This document shows, piece by piece, positions 1 to 6,274 of a stretch of DNA of 12,491 nucleotides (position 1 is its first letter; each line of letters opens with the position of its first letter). Location of the stretch: assembly GCA_028875085.1 (NCBI GenBank), contig JAPPFU010000023.1:1-12491 (forward strand). Direction: 5' to 3'. A program made the position numbers and the translations under genes. The DNA is from Chloroflexota bacterium. Its GTDB lineage: Bacteria; Chloroflexota; Dehalococcoidia; Lucifugimonadales; Australimonadaceae. Under the pieces are notes generated by a model. The model saw nothing but the letters and a program-made list of their open reading frames with translations, had not been told where the DNA came from and did not search any database.

Positions 1-444
1 GGTGACGTAGGTGGGCGCAGGCGCGCCCGTCTCCTGGTGCCGCATCGGGATGCCCGCGCGGACAAGCGCATGCTCGAACCCGAAACTGCACCCGAGCAGG
101 AAGGCCGTCAGCCCCTCGTCCCACAGGTGGAGGATGTTGGGCGGCTCCTCCACCGTCTCGCCGTAGCGGAAGACACGATAGCGGGAGATGTCGCGGCGCA
201 CGTCCGCCCCCGGCGCCGCCCGCTTGGGCTCGGGGTCGCCGGGCGCCAACTCCTCGATGAGCGGGCAGGGCTGCGGGTTGAGGTCGCAGTAGCGCCGGAA
301 GTCGGCGGCCAACTCGTTGGGGACGATGACCAGGTTGGCTTGGAGGTAGCCGGGCGCGTAGCCGGAGGTGACGCCGGGCAGCAGGCCGTCCCGGATGCGG
401 GCGCGGAGTTCGGCGGGGTTGGCGGGCGTTGCCTGCGTGGTCAT
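1..444 (-). CDS. DUF1445 / D-glutamate cyclase-like putative hydro-lyase (C-terminus outside window)
   Basis: This is the N-terminal 148 residues of a protein of the DUF1445 (UPF0317, YcsI) family, annotated as putative hydro-lyase or D-glutamate cyclase-like. What is seen: TSGYAPGYLQANLVIVP (residues 26-42) matches the family's TSGxAPGYxQANLxI signature, CPLIE follows at 60-64, APGADVRRDISRYRVFR lies at 77-93, and FLLGCSFGFEHALVRAGIP lies at 115-133. Family members are usually about 260-270 aa, so roughly the last 45% lies beyond position 1. The frame is open to the window edge. The ATG at 444 follows apgM by 10 nt and uses an SD (TAGGAG) that contains the apgM stop codon, so the gene is the distal member of the minus-strand operon. 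The vertebrate homologue DGLUCY, which carries a DUF1445 domain, acts on D-glutamate; the substrate of this bacterial protein is unknown. Confidence 0.9.
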   Translation of the reverse strand, partial: MTTQATPANPAELRARIRDGLLPGVTSGYAPGYLQANLVIVPNELAADFRRYCDLNPQPCPLIEELAPGDPEPKRAAPGADVRRDISRYRVFRYGETVEEPPNILHLWDEGLTAFLLGCSFGFEHALVRAGIPMRHQETGAPAPTYVT

Positions 445-451
445 ACGAGCG

Positions 452-457
452 CTCCTA
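452..457 (-). promoter_or_regulatory. Shine-Dalgarno overlapping the apgM stop codon
   Basis: The minus strand reads TAGGAG, in which TAG is the apgM stop and GGAG is the SD for the DUF1445 gene, 7 nt before its ATG. This arrangement favours translational coupling. Confidence 0.8.
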
Positions 458-1660
458 TGGTCCGAACTTGGCGAGTTTACCGGCGTGAGCAAGCGCGAGG
501 CTCATGATGTGCTTCGCTTCGAACACGCCGAGCGAGCCACGGCGCAGGTCGCGTTCGTTGAAGCGGTCTACCCCCTCCCCTAGCGTCCATTGCGAGTGTA
601 GCAGGAAGGGCACGGGGTGCCACGAGTGCGCCGCCATGATGGACGGCGTGGAGTGGTCGCCCGCAACCACCAGCACGTCGGGCTTGAGGTCCAGCAGCGC
701 GGGGATGAACTCGTCCAGGTTCTCCAACGCCTTGCGCTTCTTTTCGAAGTCGCCGTCCTCTCCCGCGGCGTCGGTGTTCTTGTAGTGGAGGAAGAAGAAG
801 TCGTGCCCCTCCCAGTGCTCCCGCAGCGTCTGCGTCTCCGCCGCGAAATCGTCGCCCGTCTTGATAACGCGCATGCCCACGATGGAGGCGAGGCCCCGGT
901 ACATCGGATAGGCCGCGATGGCGGCGGGCGTCAGCGCGTATGCCCCGCCGAAGGAGGGCAGATCCGGCGCGCTCGACCAGCCGCGCAGCAGCACCATGTT
1001 CGCCGCCGGCTCGTCCCGAAGCGCCTCGCGCGCGTGCTCGACGAATGCGTTGGCGGCGACGGCGGTCGCGGCGGCGCTCTTGGCGCGTGCCTCCACAATG
1101 AGCGGGGGCGCTCCCGTAACTTGCGGGTCGGTCTCCGTCAACTGATCGCTGAGGCCCTTGCCGCGCAGGCGCAGCACGAAGCGGTAATCCTTCACGTGCT
1201 CAACGGCCACGTCCAGCCCGTCGAGACTAATCTGACCAAGGCGCTCCGTCAGCGGTGCCGCTAGCTCGGAGGCGATGCGCCCCGCGCGGCGGTCCACCAG
1301 ATTGCCGTCGGCGTCGATGGTGGCGAAGTTGCCGCGCGCCGCCACGTCGCCCGGGCGCAACTCCATCTCGATGCCGATGGCCTCCAGCGCCCCGCGTCCT
1401 ATCAGGTACTTAAGCGGGTCGTAGCCGAACAGCGCCAGGTGGCCAGGGCCCGAACCCGGCGCGATGCCCGGCGCCACGGGCAGCGTCAGGCCCGCGGCGG
1501 ACGCCTGCGCCAGCCGGTTCAGGTTCGGGATGCGCGCCGATTCCAACTCCGACCGCCGCGCGCCGGGCGCGGGCGCGCCTCCCAGGCCGTCGGCCACCAG
1601 CATCAGTATCTTGGAGTCGGTCTTGCGAACGATGTCGGACAGGTACGGGAAGTCGATCAC
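455..1660 (-). CDS. apgM: 2,3-bisphosphoglycerate-independent phosphoglycerate mutase, archaeal type
   Basis: This cytosolic enzyme of the alkaline phosphatase-like metalloenzyme superfamily interconverts 3-phosphoglycerate and 2-phosphoglycerate in glycolysis/gluconeogenesis. The 401-aa length is normal for the archaeal-type (aPGAM) branch. What is seen: MLVADGLGG (residues 20-28) with metal ligand Asp24; GSGPGHLALFGYDP (69-82), where Ser70 is the expected phosphorylated nucleophile; an HYKNTDAAGEDG block near 292-303; and AGDHSTPS (333-340) followed by HSWHPVPF (345-352), the C-terminal metal-binding His/Asp set. All expected catalytic elements look intact. The start is GTG at 1660, chosen because AGGAG precedes it at normal spacing. 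The gene sits 9 nt behind pgk, so the two enzymes of consecutive glycolytic steps are probably made from one transcript. Confidence 0.96.
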   Translation of the reverse strand: MIDFPYLSDIVRKTDSKILMLVADGLGGAPAPGARRSELESARIPNLNRLAQASAAGLTLPVAPGIAPGSGPGHLALFGYDPLKYLIGRGALEAIGIEMELRPGDVAARGNFATIDADGNLVDRRAGRIASELAAPLTERLGQISLDGLDVAVEHVKDYRFVLRLRGKGLSDQLTETDPQVTGAPPLIVEARAKSAAATAVAANAFVEHAREALRDEPAANMVLLRGWSSAPDLPSFGGAYALTPAAIAAYPMYRGLASIVGMRVIKTGDDFAAETQTLREHWEGHDFFFLHYKNTDAAGEDGDFEKKRKALENLDEFIPALLDLKPDVLVVAGDHSTPSIMAAHSWHPVPFLLHSQWTLGEGVDRFNERDLRRGSLGVFEAKHIMSLALAHAGKLAKFGP

Positions 1661-1666
1661 GTAGCG

Positions 1667-1672
1667 CTCCTA
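1667..1672 (-). promoter_or_regulatory. Shine-Dalgarno overlapping the pgk stop codon
   Basis: The minus strand reads TAGGAG, where TAG ends pgk and GGAG serves the apgM GTG start. The ten bases TAGGAGCGCT are identical to the next junction (apgM to DUF1445). The site supports GTG at 1660 as the start. Confidence 0.8.
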
Positions 1673-2857
1673 GCGGTCATTCAGCGCCGCCACGCCGGGC
1701 AGCTCGGCGCCTTCGAGGAACTCGAGCGACGCCCCGCCCCCGGTGGAGACGTGGGACATGCTATCGGCCAGGCCGAACGCCGCCACCGCCTCCGCCGTGG
1801 AGCCGCCGCCGATGATGGTCGTCGCCCCGCTCTCCGCCAGCGCCTGGGCGACGGCGCGCGACCCTCGGTCGAACGGCGGAACTTCCGCGACGCCCATCGG
1901 GCCGTTCCATACGATGGTCTTCATCGTCCGCAACGCGGCGGAGAAGGCCGCCGCCGACTCAGGGCCGATGTCCAGGATCATCCAGCCGTCCGGCACGGCG
2001 GACGCGGCGACCACCTGCGTGGGCGCGTCCGGCTCAATGCGCTGGGCTATCGCAACGTCTTGCGGCAAGCGCAGCACCGTCCCCGACTCCTCCGCCCGGC
2101 GGATGGCCGTCCCGCAGAAGTCGATGAGCTCCTCCTCGATCAGCGAATCGCCGACGCCGTATCCCTGCGCCTTGAGGAAGGACGCCGCCATGCCGCCGCC
2201 GATGAACACCGCGTCCGCCTGCGGAAGCAACCGGTCGAGCACCTTCACCTTGTCGCTCACCTTTGCGCCGCCGAACACGGCGGCCAGCGGGCGCTCGGGC
2301 GACTCCAGCGCCGCGCCCAGGTAGGCCAACTCTTTCTCCATCAGCAGCCCCGCGCACGCCGGGAGGTGGGCAGCTACGCGCTCGGTGGAGGCGTGGGCGC
2401 GGTGCGCCGTGCCGAACGCGTCGTTGACGTAGGCATCCGCCAGTTGCGCCAGCGCGGCGGCGAAGGCGTCGGAGTTCGCCTCCTCGCCCGGCTCGAAGCG
2501 GATGTTCTCCAGCAGCAGCACGTCGCCGGGGCCGAGCGCCTCGGCGCGAGCGCGGGCGTCGGTGCCCGCCGCGTCGTGGACGTAGGTAACGGGCGCGCCG
2601 AGCAACTCGCACAGCCGCTCGGCGATGGGCCCCAACTCCAACGCCGGGTCGCGCTGTCCGTTGGGCCGTCCGAGGTGCGTAACCAGAATGACCGCCGCGC
2701 CCTGCCCTCGCAGGTGCTCGATGGTCGGCAGCGCGGCGCGGATGCGCGAGTCGTCGGAGATGCGCGCGCCGCCACGCTCGAATGGCACGTTGAAGTCCAC
2801 GCGCACGAGGGCGCGCTTGCCCCCCCACGCAATGTCGCGGACGCTCTTCTTCGCCAT
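1670..2857 (-). CDS. pgk: Phosphoglycerate kinase
   Basis: The enzyme transfers phosphate between 1,3-bisphosphoglycerate and ADP, giving 3-phosphoglycerate and ATP in the cytosol. The 395-residue length is typical. What is seen, in order: VRVDFNVP (18-25), HLGRP (61-65), ENIRFEPGEE (117-126), NDAFGTAHRAHAS (145-157), GGAKVSDK (196-203), WNGPMGVAE (317-325) and the nucleotide-loop GGGSTAEA (350-357) with STGGGASLEFLEG (371-383). Both lobes look complete. The frame is open 75 codons further upstream, but that part is antisense-like Arg/Pro-rich sequence lying over the preceding gene. The ATG at 2857, giving MAKKSVRDIAW, matches the family N-terminus. A GAGGGA lies about 10 nt before it, inside the end of the upstream gene. 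The gene is 7 nt downstream of the polyprenyl synthetase-like gene and 9 nt upstream of apgM. Confidence 0.97.
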   Translation of the reverse strand: MAKKSVRDIAWGGKRALVRVDFNVPFERGGARISDDSRIRAALPTIEHLRGQGAAVILVTHLGRPNGQRDPALELGPIAERLCELLGAPVTYVHDAAGTDARARAEALGPGDVLLLENIRFEPGEEANSDAFAAALAQLADAYVNDAFGTAHRAHASTERVAAHLPACAGLLMEKELAYLGAALESPERPLAAVFGGAKVSDKVKVLDRLLPQADAVFIGGGMAASFLKAQGYGVGDSLIEEELIDFCGTAIRRAEESGTVLRLPQDVAIAQRIEPDAPTQVVAASAVPDGWMILDIGPESAAAFSAALRTMKTIVWNGPMGVAEVPPFDRGSRAVAQALAESGATTIIGGGSTAEAVAAFGLADSMSHVSTGGGASLEFLEGAELPGVAALNDR

Positions 2858-2864
2858 CAGCCGC

Positions 2865-3866
2865 TTATCCCTCGCCCGTAAGCGCGGCGGCGACTTCCTG
2901 CCACCGCTTGACGCGCTTGGGCGGCAATCCCACGCCATCAAGGGCGGCGAGCGCCTCCTGGGCCGTGCGCTGCGCCTTCTCTTCGGCGTACGCCCTGGAG
3001 CCCGTCTCTTCGAGGATAGCGCGCACCGCATCGAGGTCGGCGGGGGTAAGCACGCGCTTGAAGTAGGCCTCGCCCAGGGCACGCTTTTGGGGCAGCGGCG
3101 CGCGCTCGAAGGCGTGGACGATGGGCAGCAGCTTGCTCTTATTGAGGGCGCGCGGGTGCGCGGCGGGCGTCGACGGCCACAGGTCGTTCACGTCGTCGCG
3201 CATCTGCGCCGCCAGGCCCAGCGCCTCGCCGAACGCTTGGAGCGCCTGGACCGTCTCGCTCGGATAGCCCGCCGCAAGCGCGCCGAGCGCCGCCGCCGCG
3301 CCGAACAACGCGCCACGCTTGGCGGACGCCATAGCGACGTACTGCGCCTCCGTAACGTCCAAACGCTCCTGGTAGGTGAGGTCGAGGTAATGGCCCTCGT
3401 AATAGCGCAGCGCCGAGGCGTCGAGCAGCGACACCGCCTGGAGCGTCTGCGTGGCGCTCATCTCCTGCTCGGCGTCGAGCAGCGCGAGGCGCGCGAGAGC
3501 ATGGAGGCCGTCGCCGACGTTGATCGCCTGCGCAGGCCCCCATAGCCACCAGACCGCGGGATGCTCCCCGGACGGGCCGTCGGCCGTCTGCATCTCCTCG
3601 TGGACGAGCGCGGATTGGTAGAGCAGTTCGGCGGCGGCGGCGGCGATACGCGCGTGGGGCGCGTCGCGCCCGGCGGCCTCCATACACACGGCGCCGTACA
3701 GCCGATCCGGCACGGGACCCGTCTTCGGCGCGCCGTCCTGGCCGAGCCAGCCCAACTGGTAGCGCATCATGCGGTAGAGGGGCAGGTCGGAGCGCGCGTC
3801 GAACAGGCCGGCGAGCGCGGCCTCCACCGCGCCCTGGTGGTCGAACAGCAGCGGCGGCGCCCTCAC
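2865..3866 (-). CDS. Polyprenyl synthetase family protein with degenerate first Asp-rich motif
   Basis: This 333-residue protein has the all-alpha isoprenoid synthase layout. The segment WGPAQAINVGDGLHALARLAL (about 109-129) matches the region after the first Asp-rich motif of trans-prenyl diphosphate synthases. The second Asp-rich motif is intact as DDVND (224-228), followed by LNKSKLLPIVHAFE (241-254). The expected first motif, HDDxxD plus downstream RR, is instead HEEMQTAD (89-96), so both leading Asp are Glu and the third is Thr, and the Arg pair is missing. Active members condense isopentenyl diphosphate with an allylic diphosphate through Mg2+ held by both motifs. The product here cannot be predicted, and activity may be reduced or altered. 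The GTG start at 3866 overlaps the tsaC stop in GTGA and has GAGG 7 nt upstream. The next gene is pgk. Confidence 0.85.
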   Translation of the reverse strand: MRAPPLLFDHQGAVEAALAGLFDARSDLPLYRMMRYQLGWLGQDGAPKTGPVPDRLYGAVCMEAAGRDAPHARIAAAAAELLYQSALVHEEMQTADGPSGEHPAVWWLWGPAQAINVGDGLHALARLALLDAEQEMSATQTLQAVSLLDASALRYYEGHYLDLTYQERLDVTEAQYVAMASAKRGALFGAAAALGALAAGYPSETVQALQAFGEALGLAAQMRDDVNDLWPSTPAAHPRALNKSKLLPIVHAFERAPLPQKRALGEAYFKRVLTPADLDAVRAILEETGSRAYAEEKAQRTAQEALAALDGVGLPPKRVKRWQEVAAALTGEG

Positions 3867-4501
3867 CTGCCCGCCTCAACCAGGTCGGCGACTTCCACGA
3901 CGGCGCGCAGCGCCTCGATCGGGACGGCGCCGCGCCGCAGGAGGCGGGCAGGCGTACGGGTAAGGTCGATGATAGTGGAGGGCTGCGCGGCGGGAGCGGG
4001 GCCGCCATCCAGCAGCACGGCGAGCGCCGCTCCCAGTTGCCGCTCCACTTCGTCGGCGTCGGCGGGCGGCGCGCCCCCGTGCAGATTGGCGCTGGTGCCG
4101 GTGATGGGACGCCCGGCGAGGCGCCCCAGCGCCCGCGGCGTCGGGTGATTCGGTGCCCGAACCGCGACCGTCGGCCCGCCCGTGAGCGCGTCGGACAGGC
4201 CCGGCGCGCGCTTGAGGACGAGCGTTAATGCGCCGGGCCAGAACCGCTCGGCCAGCAACCGCGCCTCGGGCGGAATCTCAGCCGCGACGCGTTCCAGGTC
4301 ACCGTAGTCGGCGATGAGCACCGGGATGCCCATAGCGGCGGCGCGACCCTTGGCGGCGAGCACTGCCGCGACCGCGCTGGGATTGTGGATATCGGCGGCG
4401 AGGCCGTAGAGCGTATCGGTAGGGCAGCCGACCAGTCCGCCCTCTCGGATAGCGGCGGCGGCGGCCTCGAGGCCCGCGTCGTTGTCGGCCATGCGCAGCA
4501 T
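3863..4501 (-). CDS. tsaC: L-threonylcarbamoyladenylate synthase, single YrdC domain (TsaC/Sua5 family)
   Basis: The enzyme makes threonylcarbamoyl-AMP from threonine, bicarbonate and ATP, the first step of the t6A37 modification of ANN-decoding tRNAs. The 212 aa from ATG 4501 cover one YrdC domain without the extra C-terminal Sua5 domain, so the protein is TsaC-sized. What is seen: REGGLVGCPTDTLYGLAAD (19-37), AAKGR (49-53), RFWPGALTLVL (about 87-97), ITGTSANLHGG and PSTIIDLT near the C-terminus, all family hallmarks. No SD precedes either ATG 4501 or the in-frame ATG 4492. I prefer 4501 because an extended -10 box lies 15 nt upstream. The open frame continues to 4690 but would run antisense into guaA. 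The gene heads the minus-strand operon and is divergent from guaA. Confidence 0.92.
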   Translation of the reverse strand: MLRMADNDAGLEAAAAAIREGGLVGCPTDTLYGLAADIHNPSAVAAVLAAKGRAAAMGIPVLIADYGDLERVAAEIPPEARLLAERFWPGALTLVLKRAPGLSDALTGGPTVAVRAPNHPTPRALGRLAGRPITGTSANLHGGAPPADADEVERQLGAALAVLLDGGPAPAAQPSTIIDLTRTPARLLRRGAVPIEALRAVVEVADLVEAGR

Positions 4502-4516
4502 CGGGGGTCTCGCCGC

Positions 4517-4525
4517 AGTATACCA
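4517..4525 (-). promoter_or_regulatory. Extended -10 promoter element for the tsaC operon
   Basis: The minus strand reads TGGTATACT, a TGn extension plus a 5/6 match to TATAAT. The region 17 nt upstream (AAAGGG) is a poor -35. The inferred transcription start near 4510 would give a leader of only about 9 nt before ATG 4501. Confidence 0.55.
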
Positions 4526-4567
4526 GCGCACCGTCCCTACCCTTTGGCGCCGGGGCGCTGCCTGCAT

Positions 4568-4573
4568 TACTAT
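4568..4573 (+). promoter_or_regulatory. Possible -10 box for guaA-purD
   Basis: TACTAT, a 4/6 match to TATAAT, ends 11 nt before ATG 4585. No SD is visible and no good -35 can be seen. The implied start near 4580 would give an almost leaderless mRNA. Confidence 0.35.
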
Positions 4574-4584
4574 GCGGCCTACGC

Positions 4585-6255
4585 ATGGACGCCATGGGAC
4601 CAGACGCCACCCACCGCGTCGCCGCCTCCGGAGACGTGGAGGTGGCCGCCTACCTTGAGATCGCCCAAGAGCGCGAGGGGCGCGCGGCAACGCCGGAGCC
4701 AGGCGAACGGCGCGGCGGCGCCGACGCCATCGTCATCCTCGACTTCGGCTCGCAGTACAGCCGCCTCATCGCCCGCCGTATCCGCGAGCAGCGCGTCTAC
4801 TGCGAACTGCTCCCCCACGACGCGACCAGAGAGGCGATAGCAAGCCTCAACGTCAAAGGCATCGTCCTGTCGGGCGGCCCGGCCAGCGTTTGGGAGCCGG
4901 GCGCCCCCATGGCGCCGGGCTGGGTGTTCGACCTCGGTGTCCCGGTGCTGGGCATCTGCTACGGCATGCAGCTGCTGGCGCACCAGTTGGGCGGCGTCGT
5001 CGCGCCCGGCCGCGAGCGCGAGTATGGCTACGCCGCCATCCACCAGGAAGGGCCGAAGTCCGCCCTGTTCGCCGGGCTGGACGACGAGATTCCCGTCTGG
5101 ATGAGCCACGGCGACCGCATCGACGCAATGCCCGCCGGGTTCCGCTCCCTCGCCTACAGCGGCAACTCCCCGATCGCCGCGATGACGAACGACAAAGGCC
5201 TGTTCGGCATCCAGTTCCACCCCGAGGTCGCCCACACGCCCCAAGGCAAGGAGATGCTGCGTAACTTCGCCTTGGAGGTGTGCGGTTGCGCAGGCGACTG
5301 GACGCCGCGTAACTTCGTCGCCGACGCCGTGGAGCGCGTCCGCACTCAGGTGGGCAGTGGGCGCGTCATCTGCGCCCTCTCCGGCGGCGTCGACTCCGCC
5401 GTTACCGCCATGCTGGTGCACCACGCCATCGGCGGCCAGTTGACCTGCATCTTCGTCAACAACGGCCTCCTGCGCCGCGAGGAGGCGGAGCGCGTCCGCG
5501 CCGTCTTCCAGCGCCACCTCGGGCTGAACCTGCTCTACGTCAACGCGAGCGAGCGCTTCCTCTCCGCCTTGCGCGGCGTAACCGACCCCGAGGAGAAGCG
5601 GCGGCGCATCGGCAACGAGTTCATCGCCGTCTTCGACGAAGAGGCCGCCGCCCTGGGCGAAGTGGACTTCCTCGCCCAAGGCACCCTCTACCCCGACGTC
5701 ATCGAGAGCCAGACGCCGGAGTCGAGCGCATCGCACAAGATAAAGACGCACCATAACGTCGGCGGCCTGCCGGAGCGCATGCGCATGGAACTCGTCGAGC
5801 CCCTGCGCTACCTCTTCAAGGACGAGGTGCGCGCCGTGGGCGAGGAGTTGGGCATGCCGCCCGAGGTGCTCTACCGCCAGCCCTTCCCGGGGCCGGGCCT
5901 CGCCATACGCATCATGGGCGAGGTTACGCACGAGAAGCTGGAGACGCTGCGCGCGTGCGACTGGATCGTGATGGACGAGATCAAGCGCGACGGCCTGTAC
6001 GACCGCCTGTGGCAGTCGTTCGCCGTGCTCACCGACACCAAGACGGTCGGCGTGATGGGCGACCAGCGCACCTACCAGCACGTCGCCGCCATCCGCGCCG
6101 TAACGAGCGACGACGCGATGACCGCCGATTGGGCGCGCCTCCCCTACGACACCCTCGCCCGCATCTCTGCCCGCATCGTCAACGAAGCCCCCAGCGTCAA
6201 CCGCGTCGTCTACGACATCACCAGCAAGCCCCCCGGCACTATCGAATGGGAATGA
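4585..6255 (+). CDS. guaA: GMP synthase (glutamine-hydrolysing)
   Basis: The enzyme converts XMP, ATP and glutamine to GMP, the last step of guanine nucleotide synthesis. The N-terminal class I amidotransferase domain starts at IVILDFGSQYSRLIARRI (49-66). It has nucleophile Cys125 in GICYGMQ and the His212/Glu214 pair in FHPEV. The ATP pyrophosphatase domain has the P-loop SGGVDS (266-271), then THHNVGGLPE, a QPFPGPGLA block (432-440) and the conserved end GTIEWE. All catalytic residues are present. The protein is 556 aa, against about 510-525 usually, because some 46 residues precede the normal N-terminus. ATG 4585 and ATG 4594 are the candidate starts. The in-frame GTG codons near 4637-4645 have no usable SD. 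purD follows after 19 nt, so the pair looks like a purine operon. Confidence 0.96.
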   Translation: MDAMGPDATHRVAASGDVEVAAYLEIAQEREGRAATPEPGERRGGADAIVILDFGSQYSRLIARRIREQRVYCELLPHDATREAIASLNVKGIVLSGGPASVWEPGAPMAPGWVFDLGVPVLGICYGMQLLAHQLGGVVAPGREREYGYAAIHQEGPKSALFAGLDDEIPVWMSHGDRIDAMPAGFRSLAYSGNSPIAAMTNDKGLFGIQFHPEVAHTPQGKEMLRNFALEVCGCAGDWTPRNFVADAVERVRTQVGSGRVICALSGGVDSAVTAMLVHHAIGGQLTCIFVNNGLLRREEAERVRAVFQRHLGLNLLYVNASERFLSALRGVTDPEEKRRRIGNEFIAVFDEEAAALGEVDFLAQGTLYPDVIESQTPESSASHKIKTHHNVGGLPERMRMELVEPLRYLFKDEVRAVGEELGMPPEVLYRQPFPGPGLAIRIMGEVTHEKLETLRACDWIVMDEIKRDGLYDRLWQSFAVLTDTKTVGVMGDQRTYQHVAAIRAVTSDDAMTADWARLPYDTLARISARIVNEAPSVNRVVYDITSKPPGTIEWE

Positions 6256-6274
6256 GCACGGGAGCCGCCTAGCC

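Noticed and set aside
1439..2881. A 480-codon plus-strand open frame over apgM and pgk.
   Set aside because: It is a shadow of pgk and apgM, Arg/Gly/His-rich, with no start signal or domain.
2858..3082. A longer N-terminus for Pgk, adding 75 residues.
   Set aside because: The added residues are Arg/Pro/Ser-rich, lie wholly within the polyprenyl synthetase gene, and are absent from the Pgk family.
4502..4690. A longer N-terminus for the TsaC-like protein.
   Set aside because: It would overlap the start of divergent guaA and the promoter region. The added residues are Arg-rich and unlike the family.
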